Part shown: positions 35,142 through 45,406 of the stretch, one piece after another
Layout of the letters: each line of letters begins with the position of its first letter
Position numbering within the stretch: the stretch's first letter is position 1
Source: Populus alba
Taxonomy: Eukaryota; Streptophyta; Magnoliopsida; Malpighiales; Salicaceae
Assembly: GCF_005239225.2 (NCBI RefSeq)
Contig: NC_133300.1
Coordinates: forward strand, 5,237,875-5,301,874
Length of the DNA stretch: 64,000 nucleotides
Reading direction: 5' to 3'
The notes under the pieces: model-generated
What the model saw: only the letters and a program-made list of their open reading frames with translations
Database searches by the model: none
Told to the model about the DNA's origin: nothing
Position numbers and translations under genes: made by a program

Positions 35142-35498
35142 CTAGTTCGTCCAAGCCCAAAGACTAGGAAATGGGTGCTCATCACTGGACTCTAACTTCT
35201 CTTGCTGCTCCACATAATAGTGACCACTACTAGTACTCGGTGGCGCCGGTAGATAAGGATCATATGGAGACGGTGGTGACTGCTGCATATTGTTCCATTG
35301 ATAATAGGATTCATGATCATATCCTTCATAATTTGTAGGCCGTGATGAGGTCTGTTCCTGTTGCTGTTGCCCACCGACAAAATTGGTCGAACTTCCGGCT
35401 TCGAAATCATTACTCGATGAATATTGTTTCCTCATACTCTCCATCTCTTCTTGCACGCTTGGTTTCCCCTTGTGCTTGATCTTGCAAAGCCTCCAGTC
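35142..35498 (-). CDS. NAC gene exon 3 (C-terminal region)
   Basis: Starts after the TTAG acceptor in phase 0 with DWRLCKIKHKGKP, the conserved final NAC subdomain. It runs through a low-complexity C-terminus (QQQQEQTSS, PPSPYDPYLPAPP) to the stop at 35142-35144, ending LWAWTN. It lies downstream of the Copia element and so can only be reached by read-through transcription. Confidence 0.88.
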   Translation of the reverse strand, partial: DWRLCKIKHKGKPSVQEEMESMRKQYSSSNDFEAGSSTNFVGGQQQQEQTSSRPTNYEGYDHESYYQWNNMQQSPPSPYDPYLPAPPSTSSGHYYVEQQEKLESSDEHPFPSLWAWTN

Positions 35499-35605
35499 CT
35501 AACAAGATGGAAGTAGTACAAATGAAACAAACATAAGAAGATGCATATAATTAATTAAGACTAATTAACTTAGATCTGTGCACGCAAAAATATTAAAACC
35601 AGTAC

Positions 35606-35632
35606 CGTGGTTCTTGATTCAAGGCTGTATTC
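35606..35632 (-). CDS. NAC gene exon 2, 3' remnant beyond the Copia insertion
   Basis: Twenty-seven bases reading EYSLESRTT, ending at a GT donor. Together with the target-site copy it restores the MHEY context. The 3' end of the element abuts at 35638. Confidence 0.85.
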
Positions 35633-35637
35633 ATGCA

Positions 35638-35782
35638 AGTTGAGAATAATTAGGAGGCTTAACCTAATAGGTTAGCCAACCCTTTCTATATATATGAGTA
35701 GGGCAATATACAATAGTAAAAGTGGAGATTACCACATAAGAATATGACTACAATATTTCCTATATAATTACATTCTATAATA
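35638..35782 (-). repeat. Copia 3' LTR, 145 bp
   Basis: Identical to 40298-40442. Sense ends TATTATAG and CTCAACT. Confidence 0.95.
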
Positions 35783-35789
35783 CGCCCCC

Positions 35790-37703
35790 TCAAGCTGAGG
35801 GTGGAGGATCAACCCGAAGCTTGAATTTAAAAGCAGTAAATGAAGCAGCAGGAAGTGGCTTAGTGAAGACATCGGCAAGTTGATCCTGAGAGGAAATAAA
35901 ACGAATCTGAATCTCCTTCTTCGCAACTCTATCTCGGACAAAATGATAATCAATCTCAATATGTTTTGTGCGAGCATGAAATATAGGGTTTGCGGACAAA
36001 TACGTGGCACCAAGGTTGTCACACCAGATAATAGGAGCAGAATGAGTCGGAATCTGAAGATCCGTTAACAAGTACTGAAGCCAGATAACTTCAGCCGTGC
36101 CATCGGCTAAGGCTTTGTACTCAGCTTCCGTCGAAGAACGAGCAACAATGCGTTGCTTACTCGATTTCCATGAAATTGGCGTCTGACCAAAGAACACAAG
36201 ATAACCACCTGTAGACTTTCTATCCTCAATACTACCTGCCCAATCTGCATCTGTAAAACCGTGTAAAGCAAAGGAAGAGCTGCGAGTAATATGTAAACCA
36301 TGTGATGCCGTACCACGGAGATAACGCAAGATGCGTTTCACGGCAGCCCAATGGGATTCTGTAGGAGCATGCATAAATTGACAGACCCGGTTAACAGCAA
36401 AGCAAATATTCGGGCGTGTGAAAGTGAGATATTGGAGAGCACCAACAAGTTGCCGAAAACGAGTAGCATCAAAAAACAATGGATCCGGCATAATGGTGGC
36501 TTTGGATGCCGAAATAGGAGTATCAACTGGTTTACAGGATAACATACCAGCTCGTGTGAGGATATCAAGTGTATATTTATGTTGACAAAGCATAAGTCCC
36601 AGACTAGTACACTGCACTTCAATACCCAATAAATAATGAACATCACCCAAATCCCGAAGTTTAAATTCGGAGCTCAGTAGCTGAATGAGTCGTTGTAGCA
36701 GAGTTCCATTATTACCCGTAAGCAGAATATCATCAACATAAACCAAAAGATAACAAATGTCACTACCAACCGAGAAGATAAACAATGAGGTATCCACTTT
36801 AGAAGCACGAAAACCAATGGATAATAGAAAATCATTCAGACGAGTGTACCAAGCCCGCGGAGCCTGTTTTAACCCATATAGAGATTTATGCAATCGACAT
36901 ACATGACCTGGGAGTGCAGAATCAACAAAACCTGGAGGTTGTTTCATGTAAACCTCTTCATCAAGGACTCCATTTAGAAATGCATTATGAATGTCAAGCT
37001 GATGAATTTTCCAACCACTCGAAACTGCAATGGAGAACACTAAGCGGATTGTTGCCTGTTTGATAATAGGACTAAAAGTTTCTGAGTAATCAATACCTTC
37101 TTGCTGAGTGAAGCCCCTAGCAACCAGGCGCGCCTTATACCTCTCAATGCTACCATCAGATTTGCGTTTAATTTTGTAGACCCATCGGCTACCAACAACA
37201 TTCATGGACGGATGAAATGGCACTAAAGTCCATGTTCTGTTTGCGCGTAAGGCCTGAATTTCCTCTCGCATAGCATTATGCCACGCCTCATATCTGTTAG
37301 CATCAGGAAAAATAAGTGGCTCATGCGAGGGAGGAGAAGATACCCGACTGAAGGAAGCAGTAGAGGTGGCTGCCGTGGTGGTGATCATCGCTATCTTGGG
37401 CTGTCTCGGACGAAGAACCATGGGGTGTTTAGGAGCAGCGGGACATGGAGTAGCAACACCTGTACCTGGAATGTGCTGAAGAGGATAAGAGGAGAGATCA
37501 ACACAAAGTTGCAGACCAGGAGGTGAAGCCGGGGAGGTGCGGGGTTGTGCCGCAACTGAATCCTGCAAGTCAGAACCTGTTCCTGCACAATAATCATTAG
37601 AAAGACAAGCATGTGGTGATAGTATGGCTGTGTGGGGTGGTGAGGCAGGGTCGGCTAAATCAACGGGCAGGGGAGCAAGCTGGGGGGTTGCGGCAAGGGG
37701 CAA
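35790..37703 (-). pseudogene. Copia pol: reverse transcriptase and RNase H (out of frame with upstream)
   Basis: A long open frame of about 637 codons with no AUG start; it opens by a frame change relative to the integrase frame, which ends at 37660. RT motifs are intact: NVVGSRWVYKIKRKSDGS, RYKARLVARGFTQQEGIDY, QLDIHNAFLNG, LYGLKQAPRAWY and the catalytic YVDD of LLVYVDDILLTG. RNase H residues are present: DADWAG, SSTEAEYKAL and WCDN. In an active element this enzyme copies the RNA genome into DNA in the virus-like particle. The stop codon lies within the polypurine tract. The frameshift lies between about 37660 and 37750, in C/G-rich sequence. Confidence 0.93.
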
Positions 37704-39327
37704 AGGTGAGTTGTGTTTTGCCGAGTTGGGAAGGAAGAGGCTGAAAACAGGAAGGGGGTTGCAGTGATGGAAGATAGGTAGGTGGAGTGGGGGGAACCGG
37801 GGGTGTTGTTACCTGTTCAGACTTTTGAAAAGGAAAGACACATTCATGAAAATGAACATGACGGGAGACATAGACACGACCAGACTCTAAATCAAGACAC
37901 CGATAACCAAGATGAGACGAGCTATAGCCTAAAAACACACAAGGAGAAGACTGAAAATCTAATTTATGAGCATGATATGGACGTAAAAATGGAAAACAAA
38001 GACACCCAAAAGTGCGTAGAAAATTATAATCAGGAGTGCGATGAAACAGACACGCAAAAGGAGATTTATTTTGAAGAACAGGAGTAGGCATGCGATTAAT
38101 AAGATAGACCGATGATTCCATAGCATAGTTCCAAAAACGCAATGGGGCATTACACTGTCCTAAGAGGGTTAGGCCAGTTTCGACAATATGTCTATGACGA
38201 CGTTCAACTGTGCCATTTTGTTCATGAGTATGAGGACAAATTAATCGATGATGAATACCAATTGTTTGAAAAAATGTATTTAATTTACGATATTCACCAC
38301 CCCAATCAGTTTGAACAGATTTAATTTTAAGAGAAAATTGACGCTCAACAAGTGTCTGAAAACGTTGAAACGTGGAAAATACATCAGATTTCGCAACAAG
38401 CGGATAATACCAGATATGTTTAGTGTGCGCATCAACAAAGATAACAAAATAACAAAAACCATCAGAAGAAAACATTGGAGCAGGGCCCCAAACATCACTA
38501 AAAATTAATTCAAGTGGGGTAGAAGTTTTGTGACCCGTCGGTCGTAATGACAAACGGGATGACTTGCCTAAAGGACATGCTTGACATTGAGTAAAAGATC
38601 GTTTAGACGTACAAATAATTTTATTATCAGAAACTAACAAATTTAGAATGCGAGGAGTTGGATGACCTAAACGACGATGCCACAAGTCGGCAGTCGCGGA
38701 AATGCAAGGAGACCAAAAAGCTTGAGGAACTGACGTAGCCGAGGACTCGGAGAGAACACAAAGACTATCATGACTCCGACCGGAAAGAAGGACTTCCTTG
38801 GTGACGAGATCCTTCACATAAAACACAGAATCGTGAAATTCAAAATAAACATGATTATCACGACAGAATTTCTGAACAGATAACAACGGTTTGGTAATGT
38901 GAGGCACACGAAGAACATTAGTTAATGTAAACAAGCGTTTGGGGGAATATAAAGTAGTATGTCCAACATGGGATATGTCAAGGGCCTTACCATCACCAAC
39001 ATGCAAGAAATCATTACCAAGATAAGGAGCAGAATCAGTTAGAGTTGCAAGATCAGGCGTCACATGTTGATTCGCGCCGGTGTCGGGAAACCAAGTCGTT
39101 GCAGCAGAATCATTCGCAACAGCAAGGTGAGCAGAGGGCTGCTGTGTGCTGCTGCAAAACTGATAGCATTGAAGAGCTGAATGGCCAGGAGTGGAACATA
39201 ATTGGCAGCGGACATGTCCAGACCACTGCCCCTGATTTGGCCGAAAATCTGCAGCAGAGGTGCGCCTGTTCTGCCACTGATTTTGCCTCCAATCTGCAGC
39301 GGAGTGACCTCTGTTTGGGGCCTGAAA
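37660..39327 (-). pseudogene. Copia pol: zinc knuckle, protease, integrase
   Basis: Reading on in the gag frame after a TGA (39328-39330) gives a zinc knuckle C-x2-C-x4-H-x4-C (CQLCSTPGHSALQC), the aspartic protease signature WFPDTGANQH, the pre-integrase HHCC zinc finger (WHRRLGHP...CQACPLG) and the integrase core with its three acidic positions (FSDVWG, QTDWGGEY, EQNGTVERRHR). The frame stops at 37660, before the RT. The mature enzymes would cut the polyprotein and join the cDNA to host DNA. There is no start of its own. Confidence 0.92.
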
Positions 39328-40239
39328 TCAGTTGGTGTTTGAGCGCCAATTACCTCTAGAACGTCCCCTGTTTCGGCTGTGATTAGTCATGGCATAATAA
39401 GCAGAATTCGGAGGTGTTGGCAGCAATGGTGGCTGCTGCGACAGAGAAGAAGAAGACAGCAGTGATGAAGAGAATGAACCGACAACCATGGAGTGAAAAG
39501 AGTTCTTGTGCAGAAACTCATGGGTAAGGAGATGGCTATGAAGATCAGCATACGATAGCGGTTCAGCCTTGGTTATGAGATTAGTTACCAAGTCTTTGAA
39601 CTCACCGCGAAGTCCACGAAACACATAGAGATTGAAATCTTCAAGGGACATTGGGCGACCAGCAGCAGCCAATTCATCAAATAACGATTTGGCTTGCTGC
39701 ATATACATACTAACCGATGCATCACCTTGCCGAAGGTCTTGAAAGGAGCCATGTAGTTGCATGATCCGAGAATTAGATGGAGAGGCAAGTGCCTTCTCAA
39801 GCGTGCGCCAAACACAATGTGAAGTAGAACAATCGATGACAAGATGCAGCACATCCACGGAAAGAGAGGAGAGAAGAGCACTCAAAATAAGTTGATCTTG
39901 TTGCTTCCAACGAAGAAAAGAGGGGCTGATGGCAGAAGAAGAATCAGCCGAAGCATCAATCATATGAGATGGAGGACACGGCAAGGAGCCGTCAACAAAC
40001 TGAAAAACACCTTGACCAAGGAGATATGGCTTCATCTGCATTCTCCAATAAAGATAGTTGGTGTTCGTAAGTTTCAACGATACAACATGGTGGGTGTTTG
40101 ATAGAGGAACCATTGGAGATTGTGTTCCCATAAGAGGCAGAGGAACGGCAGAGCCAGCAGCAGGAAGAGGGCTGGCCGGTGATGATGCATCACCGGTGGA
40201 GGGAGAGGTTGGAGCAACGGCAGCAGGAGGAGAGTCCAT
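39328..40239 (-). pseudogene. Copia gag, ending early at an in-frame TGA
   Basis: The first ATG after the primer site is at 40237-40239 and the frame gives about 303 residues. It contains the Copia gag core: LKLTNTNYLYWRMQMKPYL, WKQQDQLILSALLSSLS and MQLHGSFQDLRQGDASVSMYM. The end is Arg/Asn/Gly-rich (RNRGRSRGNWR). A TGA stops it before the zinc knuckle, which lies downstream in the same frame. Gag forms the particle that packages element RNA. Confidence 0.92.
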
Positions 40240-40284
40240 GGGGGAGAAAATTAGGGCCGGCTGCAAAGAGAGAAAATATTAGGA

Positions 40285-40297
40285 GGCTCTGATACCA
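40285..40297 (-). promoter_or_regulatory. Copia primer-binding site
   Basis: TGGTATCAGAGCC on the minus strand directly follows the 5' LTR. It is the standard complement of the 3' end of initiator Met-tRNA. Confidence 0.93.
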
Positions 40298-40442
40298 AGT
40301 TGAGAATAATTAGGAGGCTTAACCTAATAGGTTAGCCAACCCTTTCTATATATATGAGTAGGGCAATATACAATAGTAAAAGTGGAGATTACCACATAAG
40401 AATATGACTACAATATTTCCTATATAATTACATTCTATAATA
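40298..40442 (-). repeat. Copia 5' LTR, 145 bp
   Basis: Identical to 35638-35782. It joins NAC exon 2 at 40443. Confidence 0.95.
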
Positions 40443-40681
40443 ATGCATAATCCAGTTAGTCTTGACGGCATTATTGCGATTTCTTTCATTGTCCTTGAAC
40501 CTATGGAATGTTAAAGGCCTCTTGTTCCCAACAAGAAGTTGATCATCGTTATTAGCATGTATTTTCTTGACATGGCTCGTAGCTTTCCACCATCCTCGAC
40601 CGAGTACTTCCCTCGAATAGTTTGTCTCCCTCGTACAATAGTAGTATCTCTCACCATTGCTTAAAGGAACGGTTTGATTCC
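40443..40681 (-). CDS. NAC gene exon 2, main part
   Basis: Starts after the GCAG acceptor; its first two bases complete a Trp codon with exon 1. It encodes NQTVPLSNGERYYYC, GRGWWKATSHVKK, LTFHRFKDN and NWIM, the central NAC domain with DNA-contact regions. It is cut by the Copia 5' LTR, which would add only a few codons before a stop. Confidence 0.9.
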
Positions 40682-40972
40682 CTGCATGCAACAATTTTGT
40701 TATAGAGATCTGACTTAAGCAGTCAGATATCATAGTAAGGTAGAAACCAACATAAACTCAACATTGATACTGTAAATTTCAATGGATGGACAAGATCATG
40801 GAATATGATATTATCCCTCTAAAACTTGAACCCTAGAAAATATATAGTATACGTGCAAAAAACTTGAAAAATTCATTTCCACTATACCATTATTACAGAG
40901 AAAAGGGAAGAGAAATCACGAGCCCTACATGCATGCAGTAGAACAAAGAAATACATAGTGCATATTACGCAC

Positions 40973-41114
40973 ATTCAAGATCCTGTGGTTCACGCTCGTA
41001 AACATTTGTTTCGAGAATGAAATGAAGTGGCATTTCTTGGCCAGAAGCTTTTCTGTCTAGGAATTGGATGAGCTCTTCATCAGTGGGATTGAACCTGAAC
41101 CCATGCGGCACCAT
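40973..41114 (-). CDS. NAC gene exon 1
   Basis: ATG at 41112-41114, 47 codons plus one base, GT donor at 40971-40972. It encodes subdomain A and the start of B (FRFNPTDEELIQFL, YEREPQDLE). Splicing to 40681 gives the Trp of the EPW-like position displaced to DLEW. Confidence 0.9.
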
Positions 41115-41194
41115 CTTCGAAGTATACAATGAAGTAGTTTCCCTTTCGTTTTAGAGAGCTAATTCTCTGAAAAATGGCCTCCAATGCTGCTTCG

Positions 41195-41201
41195 TTATAT
41201 A
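41195..41201 (-). promoter_or_regulatory. Probable TATA box of the NAC gene
   Basis: TATATAA on the minus strand, about 80 bp upstream of the ATG. Spacing fits a 5' UTR of roughly 50 bp. Confidence 0.55.
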
Positions 41202-41499
41202 GAGCAAAGGGACTAAAAGGTAGATATAGCAAAATATTCAAAGAAGAAAACGCAAGCACACACCACTAGATATTATGCACTGTCCAAACGGAGAAAAATG
41301 GTGTCAATGGAAATGACTTGAGAAAACTTTAATGATGGCCTAAAAATTAGCCTAAGAAAAACTGGTAGTTCTAACCAAAAAAAAAAAACTGATAATTTGA
41401 CAACCGACCTGAATTGATGCCAGATAATATACAAGGGGTCCAATCAGATCCAGTTAGATCAAATCAAACTCCATAGGTTAGATCTCAGGCACCTTAAGC

Positions 41500-42300
41500 A
41501 ACTATTATTTTATCAGATTTATGACAAATTTCTATTGATATTTACAATAGTAATCTATCGGTATGTATATTATTAATAGACTTACAAACAAAAACAATCA
41601 ATCAGAAAAACTTTTATCAATAATTTATAGATTATTGATGAGTCTGTCGATAATAAATATATTGATAAATTTACAAACGAACAAAGCATGCTAAAAAAAA
41701 TTTATTCGTTTTATTCTGTCAGTAACTCCATCGGTAAATTTAACATATCACTAACAGGAAAATCATATGTAACGTCATCAATGTTTTTATTTTTTTGTTA
41801 GTATATCCATCGGTAAATATAACATATCACCGACAAAATGACATCTATAATTATGTATGTGAGTTAATAGTAGTAGTGGCATTTGCAGTAATTTTTTTTT
41901 CCAACTCTCTATAATATACCGACGATCTAGTTTCATCAGTAACCTCATCAGTAATAGTGGCATTTGTAGTAATTCTTTTTCAACTGTCTAGAATATAAAG
42001 ATAGAGTTGTGTCGTTGGTAACTCCGTCAATAATATTTTTAAAAAAATTAATAAAAATATATTTAATAGAAATAGAAAAAAAATCTCAAACATGTTCTTT
42101 TCTATGTGCATGACATCAAGGTCTTCCAATAATAAAGCTCTTATAAAATACTTTGCTTTACCCAATTACAAGTCAAACCAAAATCAGGAATTTTTTGCTT
42201 ATAAATTGAAAACCAAACATAATGTCATCATACTCTAACACCATGTTATACAATTCTTCACCTGAAAAAAGCAGTGGTGTAATATCCCTTTCAACTCTGT
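41500..42300 (-). mobile_element. CACTA element relic: subterminal repeats plus TNP2 fragment
   Basis: 42084-42300 is a close copy of 240-457 (shared phrases AACATGTTCTTTTCTATGTG, CATGACATCAAGGTCTTCC and TATCCCTTTCAACTCTG) and encodes the LDVMHIEKNMFE region of the TNP2 transposase on the minus strand. The neighbouring 41540-42030 contains degenerate CCATCGGTAA / TACCGACGA / CCGTC phrases in both orientations, like the subterminal repeats of Spm-type elements. It is probably an internally deleted CACTA copy. Element Y starts at 42301, cutting it. Confidence 0.65.
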
Positions 42301-42549
42301 TGTCGCACGTGTGCGGCGTCGCGGCGAAAATCTAGTGTTTCCATTTTAAAAAATATATATATATTTCTATGTGGCAGATATTAGGGATACAAGAAAATTC
42401 TTGTCTTTTGTTGGTGGAAAATGGAATGGGAGTCGCCACCTAGTATTTTGGTCACTAGGAACCCTAACTGGTCTCAGAGATCGGGTACGGGGACTGGTTG
42501 CGTAAAGGGAAGGTATTAGCACCCTAGATACACCCTACCTAAGGTAAGC

Positions 42550-42675
42550 TGCATTGTTTTATTGTCTGATAAAATCTAAGGTATTTTCGTGTTTTCCTAG
42601 TTGTTGGTATGGTGCATTGTTTTATTGTCTGATAAAATCTATGGTATTTTCGTGTTTTCCTAGTTGTTGGTATGG
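42550..42675. repeat. 63 bp tandem duplication in Y LTR
   Basis: TGCATTGTTTTATTGTCTG...GGTATGG occurs twice head to tail (42550-42612 and 42613-42675) with one base different. Confidence 0.85.
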
Positions 42676-42711
42676 TTCAAGAAAAGTCCTCCTCGGTAAG
42701 GAGATCCTTAT

Positions 42712-45406
42712 TGTCGCACCCCCACAAAAAAAATTTAATCAGGCGCGATATCGGCTGGCGATTTTCGTTGTGTTCTAATGATTTGGTTCTTTGGAGTCGC
42801 CACCTAGTATTTGGTCACTAGGAACCCTAACTGGTCTTTCAGAGATTCTAAGGCAAGGGACTGGTTGCGTAAAGGGAAGGTACTAGCACCCCTAGTACGC
42901 CCTACCTAAGGTAAGCTGCTTGGTGTTTGGTTTGCTCTATAGTCTATGGTGTTGGTGTCTTCTAAACCCGTCAATTTATTTTAGATAGAAATCCAAGGAA
43001 ATTCCATGTGCTATGAAAGTTCGTTTTTCCCTTAGTATTTCAAGAGTTGGCGACTCGTAAATCGCAAGGAAAAGAAAAAAAAAAGAACGAAGAAAATTTC
43101 ACAATTCTTAAAAAAACAATTTTATACTTTCACGACTCGTAAACCGTGGAGTAAAAAAATAAAATTTTGAAATGTCCTCGATTACAACCAAAGCTTCTTT
43201 CAAACATGTGCGCTGATTTATTACTCCCAATAATATTTTGGATGTTCGTCCTTTTAAGGATTTCTTCATCCAAACATTAGCGGTGAATAATAACTACACT
43301 TTCTCCTCCCAAAATAAGATTTTTTATAGTTTTTGGAATATTGGCCAATACCCTTAGGAGTTTTACAAACATGTTGCAAAATCCACAAATGCAAGAAAAT
43401 AATTTGTGTTTAAGAAATCTATGCGAAGACAAACCTTCAAAGCTTCCAATATTTTTTTTTTATAAATAAAAAGAAAATTCAAAACATGTTAGAGTAGTGG
43501 CCGTATGCAACACGCAAGAAAATTATTATTTTTTTTTTTACGAAAACGGGTATTTTTAAACACTGAAATTATATCCCCATAATATAAAAAAATAAATGTA
43601 TATAAAAAACAAAATATATATATGAAAAGCAAACAACAATATATTTTTTTAGACTTTTTGGAATTTTTTTTTAATTTTTTTTTATTATTATTTTTTAAAA
43701 TATACACACACACACACACACACATGCATAATATAATAATATAATAATATAATATAATATTAATATATTAAATGGGCTGGGCCGGCCCAACTAACTGGGC
43801 CGGACTCCAGCCCCAAAAATCGTTGGGCCGGACTCGGCCCAACAGCAACCTACTTTGGTCTGGGCCGGACCGGCCCAGACCCATATCATTGGGCCAGACC
43901 CTGTCTGGCCCAAAAAAAAAAAAAAAAAAAAGGAAATGAACGGGGGGGGAATTATTTTCCCCCCCGCCTCCAGCATGCAAAAACGATTCTGCATGCAGGG
44001 GGCAAGAATTTAAACAAGATTAACAAAAAATGTGCAGGGGAGGAGGCGTACCTGGCGCGGCGGAGACGATGGCTTGCTGGCGGTGCTGCGGTGGAGGCGG
44101 TGGCAGTGACCTAACTCACGTCGGCTCCTCACGGCGAATTCCAAGTGGTCCGGCGACGTCCTCTCGGTTCGTTTGCTTGGTTTCGGTTTTCTCACTTCCT
44201 TCCTGGTTTCAAACCTTCCCTTTGCTTTCGGTTTTCTTGGGTCTCTCCTCTGTTATGGTGTTTCTCTCTCTTCCTCTCTCTCTCACTGTCTCGGTTTTTC
44301 TTTCTTTTTCGAGTCCCTCTTTCCGTTCCTCCCTTTTTTTTTCTACACTCTGTTTCTTCTCTATTTATAGGGATATCGGCGCGTGACCGCGTGGGGAGTG
44401 AGGCGTGCTGGTCGGTCGGTCGGCAGGCGCCGCTGGCAAGGTGCTTCTCTCGGTTTCGGTGGCGCGGCGGGTGGTCGGCCAGTGGCTTCTGTTTCGGGGG
44501 TCCCAAGGCGTGGAGCGTCGGGCCATGGCACGTGAGGAGAGAGGCGGGGACAAAAACCCCGGTTTTCCTCTCTCTGCTACGCCTGCGGGGGGGGGGAAGA
44601 AGAAGAGAAACAGTGTCGTTCAAAACGGCACCGTTTGGTCTTTTCTCTTCTTTTTTTTTTTTTTTTTAAAAAAAAAAAAACGCATGAAACGGCGTCGTTT
44701 TGGAGAAAACGCGCCGTTTCATTTAAAAGTGGCGCCAGAAACGCGCCAACGTTCACATCAGTCCCCCAATTATTTTTGTTCCTTTCAATTGCGTCCCTGC
44801 CAATTTCGATCTTGTCCGCCTAGTTGGCCTCCTTTTTCACTTTGGTCCTTGGCCTCTGATTTATGCAATTTAGCCCTCAATTGATCAATACACTTCCAAT
44901 TTCTTCAATTAGGCCCCTCAATCAATTCCAAACAGCCCCGCTATCTTTGCGCCTTTTCCAAATTGGTCCCTGGTTTCGGATTTTCACAATTAAAACCCCT
45001 AATGGCCATTAAGCTTCAATATTTATGCAATTAAGCCCTGATTTGACTTAAATAAAATCCTAAAATTTATAATTTGGCCCCAGAACTTAAATTTCTTCAA
45101 TTTAAAGCCCAAATTGACTTAAAAATCAATTTTTCTTGCAATCAAATCCCCTATAAATCCAATTAAAAAATCAATTAAACCATAAACATCCAAATTTGGG
45201 CTTCTCTCCTCAAAATTCAAAATTTCCTTCTCAATAGGGTTCTCATCCTTCAAGAATATATTGTCAAAAATCCAATCTTTGTATCTTTATACTCCTTGAC
45301 CAATTTTCTGACCATTTTCCGAGCGTTTCTGCCTCCTGTTATTTTTCTAACCTTCTTTGGCTATTTATTTTATTTTTTTGCGGGGACCCAAAAATGGGTT
45401 ACAACA
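42712..45406 (-). mobile_element. X-family solo LTR, 2695 bp, inserted in Y LTR
   Basis: Starts TGTCGCACCCCC and ends GGGTTACAACA, flanked by CTTAT at 42707-42711 and 45407-45411. No internal sequence remains. The minus-strand TATA box CTATAAATAG is at about 44360-44370. The GGCCCA-rich segment (43770-43912) lies downstream of it, and AACGG palindromes (44600-44740) lie upstream. An (AC)n tract is at about 43700-43724. Long ORFs over 44030-44884 are low complexity and not genes. Confidence 0.85.
43770..43912. promoter_or_regulatory. Cluster of GGCCCA/TGGGCC palindromes in X LTR
   Basis: At least ten TGGGCC or GGCCCA sites in 140 bp, several arranged as hairpins: CTGGGCCGG-A-CCGGCCCAG (43860-43878) and TGGGCCAGA-N5-TCTGGCCCA (43890-43912). 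Copies are at about 48103-48248 and 55285-55432, with a related cluster at 60980-61085. Confidence 0.8.

Larger units (their letters stand above)
35638..40442 (-). mobile_element. Ty1/Copia retrotransposon, 4805 bp, recently inserted
   Basis: Two LTRs of 145 bp (35638-35782 and 40298-40442) are identical by eye. TSD ATGCA lies at 35633-35637 and 40443-40447. The sense strand is minus. The primer site TGGTATCAGAGCC is at 40285-40297, and a purine tract (GAGGGGGCG) is at 35783-35791. The domain order gag, zinc knuckle, protease, integrase, RT, RNase H is the Copia order. Short LTRs and RT/RNase H phrases fit the Ale/Retrofit-type lineage (inference). Coding is broken at two points (see gag and pol entries). 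Target is NAC exon 2. The LTR ends are TA...CT in sense orientation rather than TG...CA. Confidence 0.95.
35142..41114 (-). pseudogene. NAC transcription factor gene interrupted by a Copia element
   Basis: Three exons: 40973-41114, exon 2 split into 40443-40681 and 35606-35632, and 35142-35498. Without the insertion the parts sum to 765 nt, 254 residues, with all splice phases consistent. Exon 1 has the NAC start PHGFRFNPTDEELIQFL (subdomain A). Exon 2 has GWWKATSHVKKI and LTFHRFK (subdomains C/D) and NWIMHEYSLE. Exon 3 has WRLCKIKHKGKP (subdomain E), then a Q-, P- and Y-rich C-terminus typical of an activation region. NAC proteins bind CACG-type sites in the nucleus. The element enters exon 2 in the MHEY codons with TSD ATGCA (plus strand), so this allele should be null. 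The NAC domain is divergent. I give no gene symbol. Confidence 0.92.

Noticed and set aside
44030..44884. ORFs of 118-174 codons (and copies at 48358-49205, 55549-56403)
   Set aside because: Low-complexity readings through LTR promoter and leader sequence; frame is not kept between the copies.
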